NCBI GenBank assembly: GCA_023630585.1
Contig: CM042562.1
Span: forward strand, 12,521,184 to 12,585,183
Direction: 5' to 3'
DNA length: 64,000 nt
Source: Cranoglanis bouderius
Taxonomy: Eukaryota > Chordata > Actinopteri > Siluriformes > Cranoglanididae
The translations under genes were made by a program, and so were the position numbers. Shown here piece after piece: positions 11,288-25,399 of this stretch. Under the pieces are notes generated by a model. It saw only the letters and a list, made by a program, of their open reading frames with translations, had not been told where the DNA came from and searched no databases. Positions within the stretch are counted from its first letter, which is position 1; every line of letters begins with the position of its first letter.

Positions 11288-13490
11288 GAGTTTGTCTATA
11301 AATATGACATGACCGAAGAGTCATATTCTTGTGTCTCTGTGAGAGAGTGTGCAGATGATCTGCGAACGGTGTCACATATTGTATATCACATACTTTGAAT
11401 GTAGGCCACACATAACCAGAGTGTATGTATAGTTCCACACGTTAAAATTTCACTGCATCATGACTTCAGTTCCTAAATTACCCTGCAACTGACATCTGTC
11501 TGCACACAGAACCTTTTCTCGTTCACGATTTAATCTTAAATTTGAAAGAACACTTTTGACCTGTAACCTCGGATCAGCTAAAGTGATCATTACATGCTAA
11601 AATGACACTTCACAATCAGTTCAGAAAGATGGGCTCCAGTACGACAGCCCTTAACCTGATCATCGCTCCTGACCCCACTGCACACCAGCACTATTATTAA
11701 ACATCTCTTTCAAACCACTTACAAAGCAGAGCTCTGCTACTACAACATGAAGGGAAAAGTCACTATCTGAGGGCACATGAAGATGAGTCCGTGCCTCCAC
11801 TATGAAAGAGCACGTCACTAATGCCTGTGCTTTTAGCCATAAATAAGTTCCTACATCCGCCGTGTCAAACACACTGCCTGTCTTCAGCTGGAGCTGAATA
11901 AAAATAGTTTACAGGATTTGAGAATGTAAACAGAGCAGAAAGGCTCTAAATCAGCCTGTAATTTGGCATGAAGGCTGGGATGACAGGATTGGGATGAATA
12001 TGAGATTGCCAAAAATAAACAAAGATGCTCAGTGCTGCTGTAAAAAAGTGTTAAATTATTTACGGTGTCAGGAAAATGTAATCTTCTGCCTGGTTCATGA
12101 TGCAGAGATGGCGCAATGTCTGCTGTTTAATTATTCTGACCTACAGTATGTCTGTAGACATGTCAAATATAAAATATGCTATTAATATTGATAAATACAA
12201 CCTCAGTTCAAACAAACACTAAGACAAAAGAATGGAAAAAATTAGACAATAAAGTTAACAGAAAATGAAATTTTCTATAATTTTACAAAGGAAAAAAAAA
12301 AAGACACTTCCAAATATAGGCATAACACAATAGAATGTCTATCAGACATTTGTATAAATGCTAATAAGTAATAACCACATATTGACAGGTTGTAAAAAAC
12401 CAAACAAACAAAAAAAAAAACACAATAAGCTGCATGACAGATACTGTAATGTTAAGTAAGAAATAAAACACATGGAGGCATGATTTGCAGACTGATGTGA
12501 AGCGGAGTTATTGTTACCACCCCGCAGTTGATCATTTTCCAATAACATGAAGTCCAAAAGTGTTTTGTTCCTCTTATACCACAGCAACTTGCCATATTAA
12601 AGAATGATAAATCATGCTATTTTCTCCATTTATAGTTACATGTAATGTGGAATGCACCCAAAACAAATTATATTAATATTATTCATGATAATTTTCCTTA
12701 TATTAAATTAAACAATGTTTATATTAAACAAACAATTAAACAATGTTAGGCTTAGATTACATGCAGTGTTCTCTATACAAATCTCTCTGAATGAGCTGTT
12801 TCTATAGAAACAATAACATTATAATGAGGGAATTAATATAGACCTGTGGTTTGACTTGCAGCACACACTAAGGTCAGAGCTGCTGTTATAGAAAAGTAAT
12901 CAACACCTTCTGACAAGTCAGATTCAAGAGTTCAACGGGGCTCTGGTAGCGGGTTCTTATGAACAAATATTTAATACATTATGCAACCCGGTATTAAGGC
13001 ATGCGCTCCTGCTTTAGGAATTATGTACAGTATGCGACTACATAAATGAGCATTTATACTGATTTAGTAATTAAATAAGTGGTCAGTATCCCTGCTCCTG
13101 GACACATACCTTCCTGTACAATGCAAAGCTTCTCTTCCTACTGGTGTAGATCTATAAAAATGCTCGGATTTGCTCTATAGGAGGGCAGATCTCCAGGACG
13201 CTGATTGATGACCACTGACATGATTTGCACATTATTCAGCTCCAGTCTTCAGGCTCCAGACCTTGAAGGCCACAGTCCCTGCATCAACTCTGTAGTTAAT
13301 TCCAGTACTCGAGTTATGCTCCACTAATAAATAATCTGGTTTGATTAAAATGTGTGTGAAACTACTAGGACTGCCTTTTGTTGCAGCTGATTGCCAGCAG
13401 TTGAGGTATTTGAAGTGTGGACCGGTTTAATGAGTGCCGGAGAGGATTGATTCTGTCAGAGGAAAGTTCATGTGAAACTTTAGCTACTCC

Positions 13491-13506
13491 GTGTGTGTGT
13501 GTGTGA

Positions 13507-13598
<92 letters not shown>
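13491..13598. repeat. Compound (GT)n(GA)n microsatellite
   Basis: About 37 bp of GT repeat passes directly into about 72 bp of uninterrupted GA repeat. The long ORF over it on the minus strand (SLSLSL/THTHTH) is a repeat artefact. Confidence 0.97.
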
Positions 13599-13600
<2 letters not shown>

Positions 13601-14221
13601 CATGCTGGAGTAGACCAGCAGGCATGTTCAGTACCAACTGGCCCTTCAGACATCTCAAGAATAAAGTTTAAGCTGTTCAGATGGACAGATGACATTGCAG
13701 CATGGGGTATTATTCCTTTTTTTTCTCCCCCTACCCCAATTCATATCTAATAACCTGTAATATTTACAATTGTGAAATTCCTAAATGTGATGGGAAGACT
13801 TCAAAACAATATCATTTCATTAATAATTTTCATCATAATTGTAAATTATATCACAGTATACTTTTCCCCCCTTTTTAAGCACACTGCTCATATCATCAGT
13901 ACTTCTAGAAACAATGAGCAGATGCATTTTCTATAAAAACAAAAACAAGCAAACAAATTTTTTATACAAAACTGTACGCCTCAAATACCATTAACATGTA
14001 ATTTAAACAGGAAGGAAGCTATTGAAGAAAAAAACATCTGAGACATTCAACCTTGCTGTGACCTTCACCCTGTTTGGATCGATTCCAAAATCGAATGTTA
14101 ATCTGTTGGTTATGATGATAATTCCATAGAAATCCTACAAACATTCACCACTTGCTAATGAGAATCTCTGGCAGATGCAAGGACAGACTGATGGACAACC
14201 CAAAAACATAAGCATAATTAC

Positions 14222-14252
<31 letters not shown>

Positions 14253-14282
14253 CAACAACAACAACAACAACAACAAAAACAA
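14222..14282. repeat. Compound trinucleotide repeat (AAT)n(AAC)n
   Basis: AT-rich ATAATAATA units change into ACAACAACA units. No function is implied. Confidence 0.9.
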
Positions 14283-16152
14283 AAGGTCCACTAAAATGTC
14301 TACAGGTATGAATATATTAACTGTTAATATTGTCCATCCCTGTCATCTTATTAGGATGTATAAATCCAAACTACCAAAAGCACTCTACATACTATGATCA
14401 AATAAGGAGATAGAGATCTTATAAGCATGAAGGATTGACCAAATGCTGGATGTATATGGGACATGAGATATGATGGGATTGAGAAGACGCATGTGGAATA
14501 CAGTTGTGGGTGTAACGATTGTGAAAAATAGATTATTTATTAAATAAAAAATGCTTTTGGAGGAAAATCAAAAAATAAATAGAGTAAGCACACACTGTCC
14601 AATCAAAGTATAATTTACACAAATGGAAAGAGGACAGAACCTCAAGTTTGGTGTTTTTTGGTTTGAGCGAAGGAAACAGCTTTTTTGAAGCCATAAGTAT
14701 TATGGACTTTTAGTAAGTATTATGGACTTGAGACACTTGCAAAGCTAAGAAATCAGTACTGCAGCTGCCTATGTGCCTTTAAGTGTGTTATCGTTTGCTC
14801 CACATCATTCTTATTGTGCCACTGATGAGACCTTGTGGTAATGCATATATCACCACGCACCGTCGCTGTACAGATACACACTCACATTATGGGAGATACA
14901 GAGGGCTTTATGTTCATGAAGTTGGCAGCATGAGTAACCACACCTCTTAATAACACCACTTTTTTTTTTTTTTTTTTTTTTACAAATTATGCCTCTTCTC
15001 ACCAGGTTACTGTCTGCACCAATGGTAAAGAAAGTATTTCTGCCAAGCCTACGTGAGTCAAAGCCACACAATGTTTTGACTTATTACTTCGATCACTTTA
15101 TGATCACAGAGTTCCTAACAAAAAGTATAATTTCAGGCTGTAACCACGCATCCAAGACACACACTCACATTATATCCAACCTGAAAAATATGCTTCTCTC
15201 TCTCACTCTCATTGCACTAGCTCTTCCAATGATAAACTACACTCATTGCTCTAGCACACTGCTTGGCTATACTACATCACTATTATCAGCTATCATGACA
15301 TGGAGCATCACGCTGTTCAAGACAAGTCTATTCCTTCATCGCCATCATCAGTCAATAAAAGTTCAGCGGGTCAAACACATCTCTCCATTCCATTTCCATT
15401 TCTTTATAGTCTTGTACACCAGTCATGTACAGTCAACAAATAGATGTACTGCACACTCTCGATCACTCTCTTTCTCTCGCTCTGTCTGACCAAGCTAAAT
15501 AGTGGCCTAATACTCTGGTGCTGGTTATACATGTAGGCGCTGTGGTACTCAAACTGAAGCTAAGCAACCTGAAAACAGTTTGCATGTGTTAAAACACCAC
15601 TGACCTGGCTTTCACTAATGGGAGTGAAATAAATTTTGAGCTCACTCTTGTGTGACAGTGATGTGATGCAACATATCGGCCAGTAGTCATTCATTTTTAT
15701 TCAGAGCTGGTGATTTCCGTAACCGACGACAAAGCAACGACTGGTGATGCGACAAAGCAGAGCACAGTTTAACTTAATGCTAATGAGACTGAGGGGTGAG
15801 AGTAACGTTACGCAATAGGAGTGAGGGGCAGTGAGATGTATGCTTTACCCTCAACTATGAAATATTATCCATGTTTTTTACTTCCACATATTGGTTCCTA
15901 CTTGCAGATCCAGTCGGTGAGTCCCTGTTACTCCCAGTAGGAAGTGTTTGATTTACAGAAAACAGGACAGCACTAGTGTTTTCCCCGTTCTATTTAGGTA
16001 CATCAAACCCCTGAATCCTGTAAAGTAGGTTGCAGAAATCATGAAAAGGGACATTCTGACACTACCAGACAGTGATGCACTGCACAGACATAGTTTATAC
16101 TCAAGCTTCCTTCCAGAATTGTTTTTAGAATGATGGCATATTTTTGGCATTT

Positions 16153-16156
<4 letters not shown>

Positions 16157-16246
<90 letters not shown>
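16157..16246. repeat. Compound (AT)n(GT)n microsatellite
   Basis: About 70 bp of pure AT repeat is followed by about 20 bp of GT repeat. The AT part is self-complementary and could form a cruciform. Confidence 0.97.
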
Positions 16247-17890
16247 TCTGTAGTTAGCTTGTGGGGATAATCGCACTACTCTGGCACTACCACTGAGCTC
16301 ATGGTAACTGGCAGTAAAGTAAAGATAGGAAAGCCAAATAACAATCATAGGAGAGCAACTTGAGTGACTAAGACAAACAAACAAACAAATAAATAAATAA
16401 ACAATTGAATATAACCACTATTTCAAATATTAAAATCTTCCATACAGATAAGAACATATTCAAGACATATTTTTACGATTAAAGTAATAGACTAATAAAC
16501 AGATAAACTGAGAAATATGCTCCAGGGAACCCTTATAGGTAGAACTCAACAACTGAGTGTTTTCGTATCAGGGTTCAAAGACGAATCATATTAAGAAGCT
16601 AATAACCTACTCAACCTACTTTATTTTCTAAAAATGCAAAATACAAATCGTGTCAAAGGGTCTTAAAGAGCTTGAAACAACTGGGATACTTAATGCAGTA
16701 ATAATACGAACCACCATCAGAATATTCATAGTCTTTCCGAAATCATGAAATAATCCTCAGTTACAATGGATGCAGGCACAGGTTCACAGATCATATTTAG
16801 AAAATGGGCATGCAAACTGCATTTGTTAGTATTTGACCATTTTTGGTAATAATTTGGGAATGTCTGTGAAACCTAACACACTAAATATCTTATATAAACT
16901 ATTTTGTTGTCATATTTGTTTTGTCTGAAAGGATATGCAAACATTTGCACTGTACTGTAATTTTCAACAGTGCTAGCTAGCTGCATGCTCTTATTTACAT
17001 GCACTGGACATATCAGTGCAACCGAGTGCATCCCAGCTAGCAGCCTGAATGACCTGAACTATCAGTGTAACTATAAAATACTGTATGTAATTTTTAAATG
17101 ATGAGCAATGTTCATGCGATAAACATTTTTCCTGCCAAATCAACGCTTTCTCAAAACTGCTTAATTATACTAATTACAGAATGTAAACACTTTTTTAAAA
17201 ATACGTTTCCAAAACATTTTAATGTGCTTCCAAAATTGACACCAACATTTAGTGTAACTGACGACATTGTTTTCATGGTTGATGTCAATTGTGGAAGCAC
17301 GTTTAAATGTCATTAGATAAATTATTGATATATGAATGGCTAATTAGCCAGTTTTTTTCCACAACTGTGTCCCGAAATATAAGAAACGCATTTTCAATGC
17401 AAAGCAAACAGTGCGTGTTAAACAGAGAGACTGAACAGAGACAAATAGAAGGCTTTCACATAATCGGAGGCTGGCCTCCGATCAGTTTATATCAGTATAC
17501 ATAAAAGACAATTTTCTTACTGAGAAAAGGGAATAGAAAGAATTAGAAGGAAATAGAGAGTGAAAAAAAGAGGAAACTAGCCTGCAGTGAACTCTAATAG
17601 GTAGACAGTGACAGTAATCTACTCTGATGTTATGTAATAAAATGTTAATAAATTAAGTGGTAGGAAGCTTTTAGTAGGAAGGAGGACACATGATTGCGTC
17701 TGGGTCAGGACAAACATGTCGAAATCATCTGCGGTCAAAGCAAAGACAAGACAGAAGTGTGCTCTCCTTTTAGCAAGATGTCAATAAGAATGTCTATATG
17801 GGTGTACCTGTGTGTTAAAAATAAATGAACAGATAAATAAAACAGTGTTTTCTTAATTCAGCACTAAATGATTACTTTTCCTTTTAAACC

Positions 17891-17936
17891 CTAAGTGCTT
17901 GGGTTTATCCACTCAAGCCTAAACCCAAGCACTTAA
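17891..17936. repeat. Inverted repeat with 16-bp perfect arms
   Basis: TAAGTGCTTGGGTTTA pairs perfectly with TAAACCCAAGCACTTA across a short loop. No terminal or coding features are seen around it. It could be a solo hairpin, a tiny foldback element or a transcribed stem-loop. Confidence 0.7.
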
Positions 17937-18304
17937 GAACATCCTGATAGCCCTGATAGTCTTTAACTCCATCCATGTCATTCGATTTCTGCTACACAGA
18001 GCAGATCAGTGTGATATATTCACTAGTCGTGTTTACTTGGACATGGACAAAATACAAGCATGTGATCGTGAGGATCTACCTGAAGGTACTGAGGCATTGG
18101 GCACAGAAATACACAATCACCTCCATGTGAACATTTAATGCGTGTTCATCCACCTATCCATTCATGTGATGGCTAAATGACCAGGATGCGATTACTATCT
18201 AATCAAGGCACAGCCAACTGTGCTCTAGGACCATGCTCATATTCTTGGGTGATGCAAAAATAACTGGCTCAGGTGTGGATGTTGGCAAATGTGTCTTGGA
18301 GCAC

Positions 18305-18925
18305 TTTGTGATCTGATGACTCAAACCACCTGATCCTCTGACTCAAACATTTCTGATTTCATGACTCAAACCAACCAATCCGAGAACTCAAATAACCTGA
18401 TTCAATGACCAAAAAAATCCAATTCGATGACTCAAATTAACTGACCCGATAACTCAAATCTCCCGATCAGATGTCTCAAATCACCTGATCAGATGACTCA
18501 AACCATCTGATCTAAAGACTCAAATAGCTCAATCCAATGACTCAAACCATCCCACCTGAAGATTCAAATCACTTGATCTGATGGCTCAAATGACCTGAAA
18601 CAATGACTCAAAGCACTCAGTCTGCTGACACAAATCACTCATATATGATCAGGGAACCGACAAAATTGCACAATGCGATGACTCAAATTGCTTGCTGCAA
18701 TGACTCAAACTGCTTTACTGATGCCTCAATCCAGCGCATCTGATAAATCAAACCACCCAATTTGGCAACTCAAACCACCCGATCTGATAATTCAATCCAC
18801 CTGATCTGATAACTCGAACCACTCAATACACTCAGTGCAGAGCTAAATTGCTGATCTGAGTACTCAAACTACCCGGTCCACTGACTCAAACCACATGATC
18901 AGATGGTTCAAACCACTTTCGTTGG
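18305..18925. repeat. Degenerate ~20-bp minisatellite rich in TGACTCA
   Basis: About 30 imperfect units follow the pattern gATGACTCAAACCACCTGATC. At least ten units keep the exact heptamer TGACTCA, which is the AP-1 consensus site. Divergence between units is high, so the array is old. It sits in the 30-kb dock1 intron. Confidence 0.85.
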
Positions 18926-19759
18926 TAGTCAAGGATGAATAAGGCCACAAAGCACTTAAGTAATCTGAACCGTAATGTGTCCCGGAGTTTCCTTGACACA
19001 CAGGCTACAATCAACTTTCTTAAGTAATATTACTCTCACTTAAAGTATAATTATTTAAAAGTAAAAGTCATCACCTCATGAGTGTGAAAGAAACTAATGA
19101 CAAACTATTCAGGTAATATACTACTAAATACATTAGAACTGCACTAAAAAAATCAGTACATATTAATAAGAACACCACTTTATACTGCTGCAGACAGAGT
19201 GAACATTGGAAATACAATGCGCTTCTAAGATCTGTGAAGAGCACTATATATGCTAAACTGTACATCATTTGGGATTCAAACAGAAAAAGCAACATGAATA
19301 AAATAAACAAATGCAATGGAGCAAGAGGAGGAAAAACCCTGAAAAAAAAACAGAGTAAACAGTATCTTCCATTAAAACTTTTACAAATAGCATCTCTTTT
19401 TAAAACATACTTAAGTAAATGTAAAGGAATAAACATAGCATGTTACTATCCAGCTCTACACACATCGAAGGACTTCTTACGCAACTTATTAGGCCTAGTC
19501 ACGAAATCCGATCACAGGTAGTCAGTGGAGATGCCTTTCAGACGCATGAAAATGTAAGGTGTAAACAACTACTCGTCTTGGCTGTCCTCTTGTGATCAGC
19601 TCACCAGAGACTGATGTTAATACCAGATGTGAACAGGGTTTTAGATAACCTGCCTGGGGGCCAGACAGACCGTCAGTTTCACCAAGAAACACTTTGTATT
19701 GGGAGTCTCGCTGCATCCGAAAGGTAAACTGTTTAACTAAAGGAGGCCCAAATTAAAAA

Positions 19760-19912
19760 TCACTTCTTAATGTCGTTGGCAATGTTCCCCAAATTTGGTC
19801 TCGGAGAGTGAATTATTGGCAAAGAACAGCCCCACCTGTTTCAACAGATAAAATGTTAATTACGTCTTTGATTAGCTAAATTAGAGGGTGTTTGTGATGC
19901 ATGAGCTCAATG
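19760..19912. promoter_or_regulatory. Possible conserved non-coding element
   Basis: This is a non-repetitive stretch with dense homeodomain-like words (TTAATTACG, TTGATTAGC, AAATTAGA) and ATGCATGAGC. It does not look like any transposon in the window. The call is an inference from composition only. Confidence 0.25.
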
Positions 19913-21572
19913 CTGATCAGGCCTCTTGACTCTGGGCACACAGCAGGAATACAGAGTGTGACACTGCGATTAATGGCATCTAGGAAAGTAAGGGATTTTA
20001 CTAGAAGGAAGAAAACTGGGAATCTTCCTGAATTGAACCTGTTGCATGTTAGGAACCTTTGTCTGAGCCTTGTATCACAACTAAAACAGAAAGTCGAGAC
20101 AACATATTAAATTTAAACTTTAATATGAGACTTGTGTACTCCAACACTAACGTATAGCTAGGAAAATATTCGCAAACCTATTTTTCTGATAAATATCATA
20201 TATTTGTGTCATATCGCCCACCCCTAGGAATCAAACCCTACATATAATAAATCCACTAAACCCATTACAGAGACTCAGAGGAGCAGAATCCTGTTACCAC
20301 TTTACACTAAGGCTTATATAGAGAACCATGCTAATCCTCATACCTGCTTCATAGGCAGTCTTTAGATTTATGCTTTTCAAATCATTTTTAAAGGATCCTG
20401 TGGCTGTGGAAGACATCCAGCTGCCATGCACGGTGAAACCTTAAATGGACAGGAACGCCTAAGATTTATCTAAATTTAGGACACGTAATCTGTGTTTTGA
20501 TAACCATCCCATCAAATTGTCATCTAGTTTGACCCATCGTCATTTACTGATAGACAGACAGCATCAACCAGAAGAATGACGTTTGCAAATAAAAAAATAT
20601 TAATCTCCATATTGAATGGCACTAAAGGAGTTCTTTAGGCTTGGAGCATTTCCAAATTTTCTAATTTCGACTTTAATGCTTATGAGGGTTTTTCAGTACA
20701 TCAGCAATGCTAAATGACTTCAGCGGTAAGGATCAGGACACATTAGCATGCTCGACCTTGATTATGAGCACAAGAAAAGCCAAAGTCAAAAGTTTCAGTG
20801 CAGCAAACCCTAGAATGTTTATTTTTTGAGTTCAGATATAATATCTAACTAAAGAGTTAAGAGTGTTAGAAAACCAAAGCTGAAATCCAAGAGGCTGAGG
20901 CAGGCCATTATTTTTTATATCCGAAGCAATCAGAGTAATTAATTACACTAAATGCGTAATGCTCTTTAATGCGTCATCAGATCTGAACTGAAAAAACAAG
21001 CGTTCTGCAATTTGTTAAACAATTAAACATACCACCTGAACCAGCTGAAAACAACAGGCTCCTGAAACAACCAAGGTGGCTTAAAAATGATTGACTATAA
21101 AAGTCGTTTAAAATGTGAAAAAAACTGATATTACAAATGTTTTAACCCGTTTAACTCATCATCATGGCCACGCTTACATTCTTCACTCTCATAACTACAT
21201 AGCTTTCCCATTAGTTTAACCGCAGTTATAGCAGCAAACAGCACAGTTGGATTCTCAAATCAGATTGGTCAGAAGGTGTGTATAACCACACAGCTTGGAA
21301 AGTAGTTCCGGCTGTAACATGAATGATGGGTTTACATCAGTGCACCTGTATTAGACTTGCATGGTGGATTAAGGTTTTTTTTTAATTATTTTTTTAATTA
21401 TTTGCTTAACAAAGAAAACTGTATAGTCGTTGATGTGGTGACGTTTATTCAACATTTATGAAATGAGTCTCGAGTGCCAGTGTTTTGTAACAATCATGGA
21501 GCTTTGCAAAGTTTCCCAGCAGAGGAGAGTCTTCAGGAAGGAAAGACTTTTCTGTTTTTTTCTGTAAAATTG

Positions 21573-21589
21573 TTTTTTTTTTTTTTTTT

Positions 21590-21646
<57 letters not shown>
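21573..21646. repeat. Poly-T and (GA)n tract
   Basis: A 20-base T run is followed by 54 bp of GA repeat. ORFs over it are artefacts. Confidence 0.97.
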
Positions 21647-21649
<3 letters not shown>

Positions 21650-24119
21650 TGTTTATCACAACTGTTTATCGTATTGATAACGTAAGTAAGAACAGGAACT
21701 TGACTCACGGACGTTCCATAACATTAGATCGAAATATAAACTGTTAAAATGTGCAATTTGTCGCTCATTAATAAACTGACAAAACATCACTGTGGTATAT
21801 GCAGAATAACACACTCCTGACCATGCGTGTTTACAAAATACCACCGCATCATGGATTATTTTTTATTACCACAGAGTCTGTCGTATTTTATCCCTTGTTT
21901 AATAGTACGTTCTCATCATATCAAAAAGTCTTCACACCTTTGTTAAAGTTGTAGCTACCAGCTGGAAACCAGTTTCGGAAACCTCTGAATTCTATGTTTA
22001 AAGGTACCTTAAACACAGATGGGAGCTAAAATGGCTGAGACTTCCACGGTTAGTTGGTAGTGTAATGTTAAGATTGAACTCTATACAAGTGATTCTGACA
22101 TGACATGAAGACACTATAAGATACATTTAAGGGAGAGATCCATATCTAACTATAAGACATGCACCACTGATTAAATCTACAGCAAACCAACAACGCTGTA
22201 AAACAGCTAGTTAAACAATTGAACAGTTGCTGAAAATGTAATACGCTTTTTAGGTATAAATTTTCATCCTTTACTGTCACAGAAAGTGAAGGAGCCTGTG
22301 TGAGTCACATGAGCGCATAAGATTAGGGAAAGGGGGGGGGGGCTTAAAGTGTCAGTCAATATCGGAGCGTTCAAAACACCTTTGCAAGTCACTCACGAGT
22401 AACGTCATAACATTTTATTGGGAAGGAAAAGACTTATATTTAGGGTTATTTTTGAGTGATAACTTGTACTAGTGTACTCTGATGTTTTTGCTGCACTACT
22501 ACACAAAATGTGAAAGGCTGGCAGGTCTGGAAACACAATGCAATCACCGATAAACATCACTGGGTATTGAGGCAATTTAATGTCATGTAGGGATAATATC
22601 ATAATATCACACAAGCCTAGCACAGTCTATTTAAAAAAAAATGTAAAAAAGCTTGCATTTGTGTCAGACACTTAATATATTTTAAAGTATAGTAAAGAGA
22701 TTAATCTCAATGTCTTTCACTAGGCAGCAGCCCAAGAGAGCACTTTATTTCCAGCTGAATTTCTTCCTTGACCTTTTACGCTTTCAGTTGACTTTGCTTT
22801 CGAGGTTTCCGTCATATAGTCTTAAAGAGTTTTTTCCATTCTCTTTCTCTTCTCTGTTTTTTTTTTTTTCTTTTCTCTTCCAGTTTTTCTCTTCTCCCAA
22901 AAAAACAGCTATGGGTGCAACACACCTGGGAATCGAACAAACTGAACTTTCTAACAAATAAAAGTTGACCTTTAACGGAGATCCAAAAAGATGCACCACT
23001 GAGTCCAGTAACGCTGTATGAGCTGACAAAGGTCAGGAACTTGTGCCAAAAAACGGAAAAGAAAATATATTTTTGGGGGGCAATGTGTGAGTGAACACTA
23101 AGCCAGGCATGAAGATGCTTTTAAAATATAATAAGCAGACATGAGCAGGAGTTCAGGTACATGTCATGGTTGGGAATAAACAAACAGATCGTTAACATTG
23201 CTCTCTATTCCTCAGAGCTGTAGCATAACCGATAATTTTGATAATGTTGGTGTAACAGTTGTGGTGTGATTTTGGTGTTAGCTGGGAAAGTGTAACTCAT
23301 CTTCCTTTATCTATTAACAGAATCAGATGCTCTTTGTTGGCATTAGGTTTTTACAAATTTATACTTTCACCCTTTAATGGCCTTGAAATATAGCAACCCC
23401 CATAATTATTGGAACTCTTTATTACCAAATATTAAAACTGGTCACATTAAATAAACATGAAAAACAACTGGAGACTATTTGCCTTCACTCTGACAAAACA
23501 TATTTCTGCTTTCGATTTCTTTTCCTCTTTTTTCTTGCTCTGTTTACTTTTTTCAATTGTTTTGGTCTCCAGAAACTCCGTGTGAAACTCTGTGTGACAA
23601 ATCTATTCCTCTCTTTATTTTCATTCATACAAAAGGGACATGCTGACCACTACAAGTGAGGTAAGGGATTTGTGAAAACAGACAATCAGAGCCATTACAA
23701 AGTGTCAACATCTAGAACAGTTCAAAATTCTACAGGGAGAGGATACAGAAAATGTTCACCAAAAAGTTTTCAAACTACTAAATTTATGTATAGCTTTTTA
23801 GACACAACAGAAATTGTCACAAAGCACATTTACAGAAATGTGGATGTAGATTTAAATCACCCAGGAGCAAGCCAGAGGTGACAGTGGCAAGAAAGAAACT
23901 CCCCGAGACGACACGAGGAAGAAACCTTAAGATGAACCAGACTCCAAAGGGAACCCTTCCACTTCAATTTAAGGTGAGTTTAGGCACATTTAGGCAACTT
24001 TCACCTCCAATTATGTTCAAGTTGTACAGCAAAGCCAGAAATTCACTCCGAAATATACTGCAAAAGAAAAATCATGCAACTGAAATGCTAGAATAAAAAA
24101 AACCAAAACAAACAAACAT

Positions 24120-24600
24120 TATTTCCGGTGTCTTCTCGCAGGAGCTTTCAGCATTTGTCACGCTGTGTAAATGAGCTGCTACAGAGTCGGATGCGTAACG
24201 CGGATGTGCCTTCACCCTAAGCTTGTGCTAAGGATGGGTGATTGGGATCTTTGTCTGACAAGTCAGCACTCATTTGTCCAGACTGAGGAGGCTCTGAGAA
24301 TGCATAAATAGACTCATCATGAGGCGGTGGTAAGGATCATCTGGAGGCCAGGTAGCGCTGCTGATGCCTTAGCAAACTACACAGAGGAAGCATAGGGGAT
24401 GTGTATAGCGGCGCAGTGGAACGGAGGTTGTTACTCCATTCCACATGACTACATCCCTGAGATGAGAAGCGGCTATGTAATTACTCTTATCATTCGCAGT
24501 AAGTTCATAATTAAAGCCTGCGCCACTTTCAATTTACTTGGCAGCAAGGGCTAATCGCTGCTGCACTCTTCAACGGGATCGCTCTTCAAATGGAGGACAA
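24120..24600. promoter_or_regulatory. Possible conserved non-coding element
   Basis: This stretch is more GC-balanced than the surrounding intron and contains no simple repeat or transposon signature. The segment 24470-24590 has paired homeodomain-like sites (TAATTACTC, ATAATTAAAG, CAATTTACTTGG, GGCTAATCG). I infer a possible enhancer. No conservation data were available. Confidence 0.3.
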
Positions 24601-25399
24601 CCTTGAAACGGCATTTAAAATATCATGAATTACAATTATATTCTACCTTTTTTTTCTCCTTTGATTAGAAAGTGTTTCCTGAGCTGAACTCTATTTACTT
24701 TAAAGTTAGACAAAAAACATTTCAACTCTTTTAAATATAATAATAATTTTAAAAAAAATTTTTAAAGGGAGGAACTGGAGGGCAGCATGTGTTCTGATCC
24801 TTTAGTACAAAAAGAGCAAGACAGCAAGCTACTAAATTATTCCTCAGTTTGTGCGTCTGATCTGTCCAGAAGCAGAGTCCTGTCTGGTGTACGTGCATAT
24901 GTAGAGCATTATAAAATCTCCTTACACGGCTCTAATCAGAGCACAGTGTCCAGCTTGCCTTAGCCATGCCCTGACACATATTAACCCATCTCATCAGGAC
25001 ATGGGCAGAGGATTTCCAAAGGTGTGCAGCAGGTGGGAGGAACACATGGCTCTCATTTTGCAGGACGCTGGGGTGTGATGCTAAACAGACGGCGAGGTAA
25101 TGTCCGGAGTGGCTCAGTGTGTGAATGTTAAATTGAGGGAGAACCAGCAGCGTTTAGACAAACAGCAGTAACCCATAAGAGCTTCGAAAGGTTGCTGAGG
25201 GTTTACATACAGAATGGTTAATTGACGGATGAACACACTAATACTTTAAAACTTAAGAAGAGTTTCATTCTTGATTTTCATGGTGGTAATGATGTATTAC
25301 AAGCACCAGAGTCTAAAACACGAAAAAAAAAAGGGCTCCGTCTTAGCAAATACATTACCCAAAAAGCATTTTTACAGCGAACAGTCTCATAGCTGAAAC

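Noticed and set aside
13365..13658. ORFs over (GA)n/(CA)n tracts as genes (also at 21445, 39423, 42803, 52043, 57560 and 58425)
   Set aside because: Their Ser-Leu, Arg-Glu, Thr-His and Cys-Val repeats are simple translations of dinucleotide repeats.
14989..15489. 166-codon plus-strand ORF as a gene
   Set aside because: It has no recognisable domain, and its composition is like random AT-rich sequence ending in a CTCTCT stretch. Its start overlaps a dispersed-repeat phrase. No splice or promoter context was seen.
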